DNA from: Synergistaceae bacterium
GTDB taxonomy: Bacteria; Synergistota; Synergistia; Synergistales; Aminobacteriaceae
Direction: 5' to 3'
Assembly (NCBI GenBank): GCA_017450125.1
Contig: JAFSWZ010000039.1
Coordinates: forward strand, 58,806-122,805
Length of the DNA stretch: 64,000 nt
A program made the position numbers and the translations under genes. Within the stretch, counting starts at the first letter, position 1. Each line of letters begins with the position of its first letter. This document shows, one piece after another, positions 62,298-64,000 of the stretch. The notes beneath the pieces are model-generated. The model was not told where the DNA came from. It worked only from the letters and a program-made list of their open reading frames with translations, and ran no database searches.

Positions 62298-62310
62298 TAT
62301 AATCTCTGCA
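62298..62310 (+). promoter_or_regulatory. -10 element and CA start site for the glucarate dehydratase gene
   Basis: TATAAT (62298-62303), 5 nt, then CA (predicted +1 at 62310), 46 nt upstream of the gene's ATG. It lies directly after the T8 terminator. Confidence 0.5.
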
Positions 62311-62355
62311 TCAATTCCCCAACACATACACAATTCACACAAGGAGGCATCATCA

Positions 62356-63690
62356 ATGACTGCTATACCTACCATTAAGCGCATGGATGTTTATCCTGTC
62401 GCGGGCCATGACTGCATGGAGCTCAACCTCAGCGGAGCACACGCACCGTTCTTCACGAGGAACATCGTTATTCTCGAGGACTCGTCAGGGAATCTCGGCT
62501 GCGGAGAAGTTCCCGGCGGGCAGAAGATCACGAAGGCACTCGAGGACATCAAGCACCTCGTTGTGGGGACGCGCATAGCCGACTACAAGAACACGCTGAA
62601 CCAGATCCGCAAGTGGCTCGACGCGAACATTAAGGACGACGTGAGAGGACTTCAGACGTTCGACCTGCGGACGGGCGTTCACGTAGTTACTGCGGTTGAA
62701 GCACCCCTGCTTGACCTCATGGGCAAATTCCTCGATGTACCTGCGGCGGCGTTAATGGGCGACGGCGTACAGAGAGAGCGCGTGAGATTCCTGAGCTACC
62801 TATTCTTCATCGGCGACAGGAAGAAAACAGACCTTCCCTACGAGGAAGAGCCCGACTCACCGTGCGACTGGTACAGGCTCCGCCACGAGGAAGCATTAAC
62901 CCCTGAAGCTATCGTGGCTCTGGCGAAGGCTACGCACGAGAAGTACGGCTTCGAAGACTTCAAGCTTAAGGGAGGAGTTCTCGCACCGCGCGAGGAGCTT
63001 AAAGCAGTTCAGGCCATAAAGAAGGCGTTTCCGAATGCGCGCGTTGACCTTGACCCCAACGGATGCTGGAGCCTCAAGGAAGCACTCGAGATTGCCCCAG
63101 AGCTCAAGGAGTGCCTCGCGTACTGTGAAGACCCCGTAGGAGCTGAGGGAGGATTCAGCGGGCGCGAAGTAATGTCGGAGTTCAGGAAGGCCGCAATGAT
63201 GCCGACAGCCACGAACATGATCAACACGGACTGGCGGCAGATGTGCCACGCGCTGACTCTTCAGGCGGTAGACATTCCTCTTGCTGACCCGCACTTCTGG
63301 ACGATGAACGGCAGCGTTAGGGTCGGGCAGCTTTGCGCGGACTTCGGGCTGATGTGGGGATGCCACAGCAACAACCATTTCGACATTTCGCTGGCAATGG
63401 TGGTTCAGTGTGCGGCGGCGATACCCGGAAGGATGAACGGCATCGACACGCACTGGATCTGGCAGGAAGGGCGCGAGAGGCTGACGGTTGAACCCCAGCA
63501 GATAGTCGGGGGATGCATTGACCTGCCGAAGAAGCCGGGGCTGGGCGTTGAGGTTGACATGGAGCAGATAAAGAAGGCTAATGCTCTGTACTTTGAGCAC
63601 GGGCTTGGGGCGCGTGATGACGCAATCGGAATGCAGTACCTTATTCCGGGCTGGAAGTTCGACAACAAGAAGCCGTGCCTTGTGAGGTAA
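62356..63690 (+). CDS. gudD: Glucarate dehydratase (enolase superfamily)
   Basis: The ~444-residue enzyme dehydrates D-glucarate to 5-keto-4-deoxyglucarate. ATG 62356 follows AAGGAGG by 8 nt. Motifs of the glucarate dehydratase group: [20 protein letters not shown], catalytic Lys in FKLKGGVL (~198), metal ligands in [13 protein letters not shown] and the following Asn-rich ATNMINTDW, and the His-containing [12 protein letters not shown] (~327). It ends [15 protein letters not shown], as in GudD. It stands between two terminators, so it is monocistronic; no garL/garR/kdgD genes are visible. Confidence 0.93.
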   Translation: MTAIPTIKRMDVYPVAGHDCMELNLSGAHAPFFTRNIVILEDSSGNLGCGEVPGGQKITKALEDIKHLVVGTRIADYKNTLNQIRKWLDANIKDDVRGLQTFDLRTGVHVVTAVEAPLLDLMGKFLDVPAAALMGDGVQRERVRFLSYLFFIGDRKKTDLPYEEEPDSPCDWYRLRHEEALTPEAIVALAKATHEKYGFEDFKLKGGVLAPREELKAVQAIKKAFPNARVDLDPNGCWSLKEALEIAPELKECLAYCEDPVGAEGGFSGREVMSEFRKAAMMPTATNMINTDWRQMCHALTLQAVDIPLADPHFWTMNGSVRVGQLCADFGLMWGCHSNNHFDISLAMVVQCAAAIPGRMNGIDTHWIWQEGRERLTVEPQQIVGGCIDLPKKPGLGVEVDMEQIKKANALYFEHGLGARDDAIGMQYLIPGWKFDNKKPCLVR

Positions 63691-63706
63691 CGGAAGACTG
63701 TGAAGG

Positions 63707-63740
63707 TTTCCCCTGTCAGCAACGGCGGGGGAAATTTTTT
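63707..63740 (+). terminator. Terminator after glucarate dehydratase gene
   Basis: TTTCCCC (63707-63713) and GGGGAAA (63728-63734) pair perfectly, followed by six T. It separates gudD from the methyltransferase gene. Confidence 0.8.
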
Positions 63741-63754
63741 GAGGAGGAGACACA

Positions 63755-64000
63755 ATGACGAGCAACAAAGCCCTTCACGCGGCATCCTTAGCCCAGCAGG
63801 ATGAGTTCTACACGCAGTACACCGACGTTCAGGAGGAGCTCGGCCACTACTGGGAACACTTTCGGGGCGCAAAGATTCTGTGCAACTGCGATGACCCATT
63901 CGAGAGCAGCTTCTTCAGGTATCTCGCGCTTCAGTTCTCGTATCTTGGCATCAGGAAGCTCACGGCAACCTGTTACGCGGGAAGCCCCATCGCCCAGCAA
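63755..64000 (+). CDS. EcoRI-family adenine-specific DNA methyltransferase, 5' part (cut by window edge)
   Basis: ATG 63755, preceded by GAGGAGG 8 nt upstream, opens a frame that runs to the window end, giving 82 residues. It reads MTSNKALHAASLAQQDEFYT, then ILCNCDDPFESSFFRYLALQ and LTATCYAGSPI. This closely follows the N-terminal pattern of M.EcoRI-like N6-adenine methyltransferases (QDEFYTQ, LCNCDDPFES). Such enzymes methylate GAATTC, either to protect against a partner endonuclease or as orphans. A partner would lie beyond the window. The assignment is from motif recall. Confidence 0.85.
   Translation, partial: MTSNKALHAASLAQQDEFYTQYTDVQEELGHYWEHFRGAKILCNCDDPFESSFFRYLALQFSYLGIRKLTATCYAGSPIAQQ

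Noticed and set aside
1..64000. CRISPR array, insertion sequence, prophage or rRNA
   Set aside because: I saw no regularly spaced direct repeats, transposase or phage genes, inverted-repeat IS ends or rRNA sequence in the window.

Overview
The window reads as a chromosomal segment of an anaerobic, diderm bacterium of the phylum Synergistota, probably host- or gut-associated. The best lineage marker is a C-terminal tail (Gly-Gly-Cys, a hydrophobic stretch, then basic residues) on two exported proteins, which matches the Synergist-CTERM sorting signal. The sequence is moderately GC-rich by eye and densely packed, and no gene-free stretch exceeds 300 bases. The phylum call is an inference from these motifs and was not tested by a database search.

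Layout. 1-1050: end of a probable hybrid histidine kinase and a double-receiver response regulator. 1150-6032: an EF-G-like GTPase, a GT87-type membrane glycosyltransferase and an FAD oxidoreductase interrupted at a G10 tract. 6115-11099: an exported LRR-esterase fusion, a tail-anchored unknown and a CAP-domain protein. 11139-17878: galactose uptake (two MglB paralogues, MglA, MglC), a small Cys-rich exported protein, galactokinase and RsfS. 17915-23126, minus strand: TypA, an asparagine-synthase-like enzyme with a G12 tract, a WG-repeat protein, CitX and an exported phosphatase. 23170-26441, minus strand: a DUF262/HNH protein and a TrpB-like PLP enzyme. 26634-31535: tig-clpP-clpX-engB followed by a methyltransferase with a 7-bp tandem repeat. 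31588-34332, minus strand: a barnase/barstar pair, thioredoxin, glutathione peroxidase and a frame-shifted glycosyltransferase. 34399-40505: an M20 peptidase, a second sugar ABC transporter and a divergent FGGY kinase. 40563-48758: a tannase-like esterase, a thioredoxin-like lipoprotein and a six-gene block of mostly exported unknowns ending in a DUF815 ATPase. 48759-56536, minus strand: queA, spoIID-like, ruvC, yebC, nadE, metH and an AEC permease. 56594-64000: pgeF, tRNA-Ser, ackA, DUF177, rpmF, htpG, a Glu/Pro-rich protein, glucarate dehydratase and the start of an EcoRI-family adenine methyltransferase cut by the window edge.

The most interesting signal is a dispersed set of slippage-prone repeats inside four single genes that look like cell-surface glycan enzymes. 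These are G10 in the FAD oxidoreductase (out of frame here), G12 in the asparagine-synthase-like gene (in frame here), four copies of a 7-bp unit at the start of the methyltransferase (out of frame here), and G7 in the middle of the glycosyltransferase (out of frame here). In each, a small change in repeat number restores or destroys one continuous reading frame. Together they look like a scattered set of contingency (phase-variation) loci for surface structure, inserted between housekeeping genes. Sequencing error at homopolymers is the main competing explanation, but it fits the heptanucleotide locus poorly.

Metabolically, the window shows galactose import feeding galactokinase, a second sugar importer facing an FGGY kinase, glucarate dehydration, acetate kinase, and thiol-based peroxide defence. 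Secreted barnase with cytoplasmic barstar, a GmrSD-like protein and an EcoRI-type methylase add competition and defence functions.
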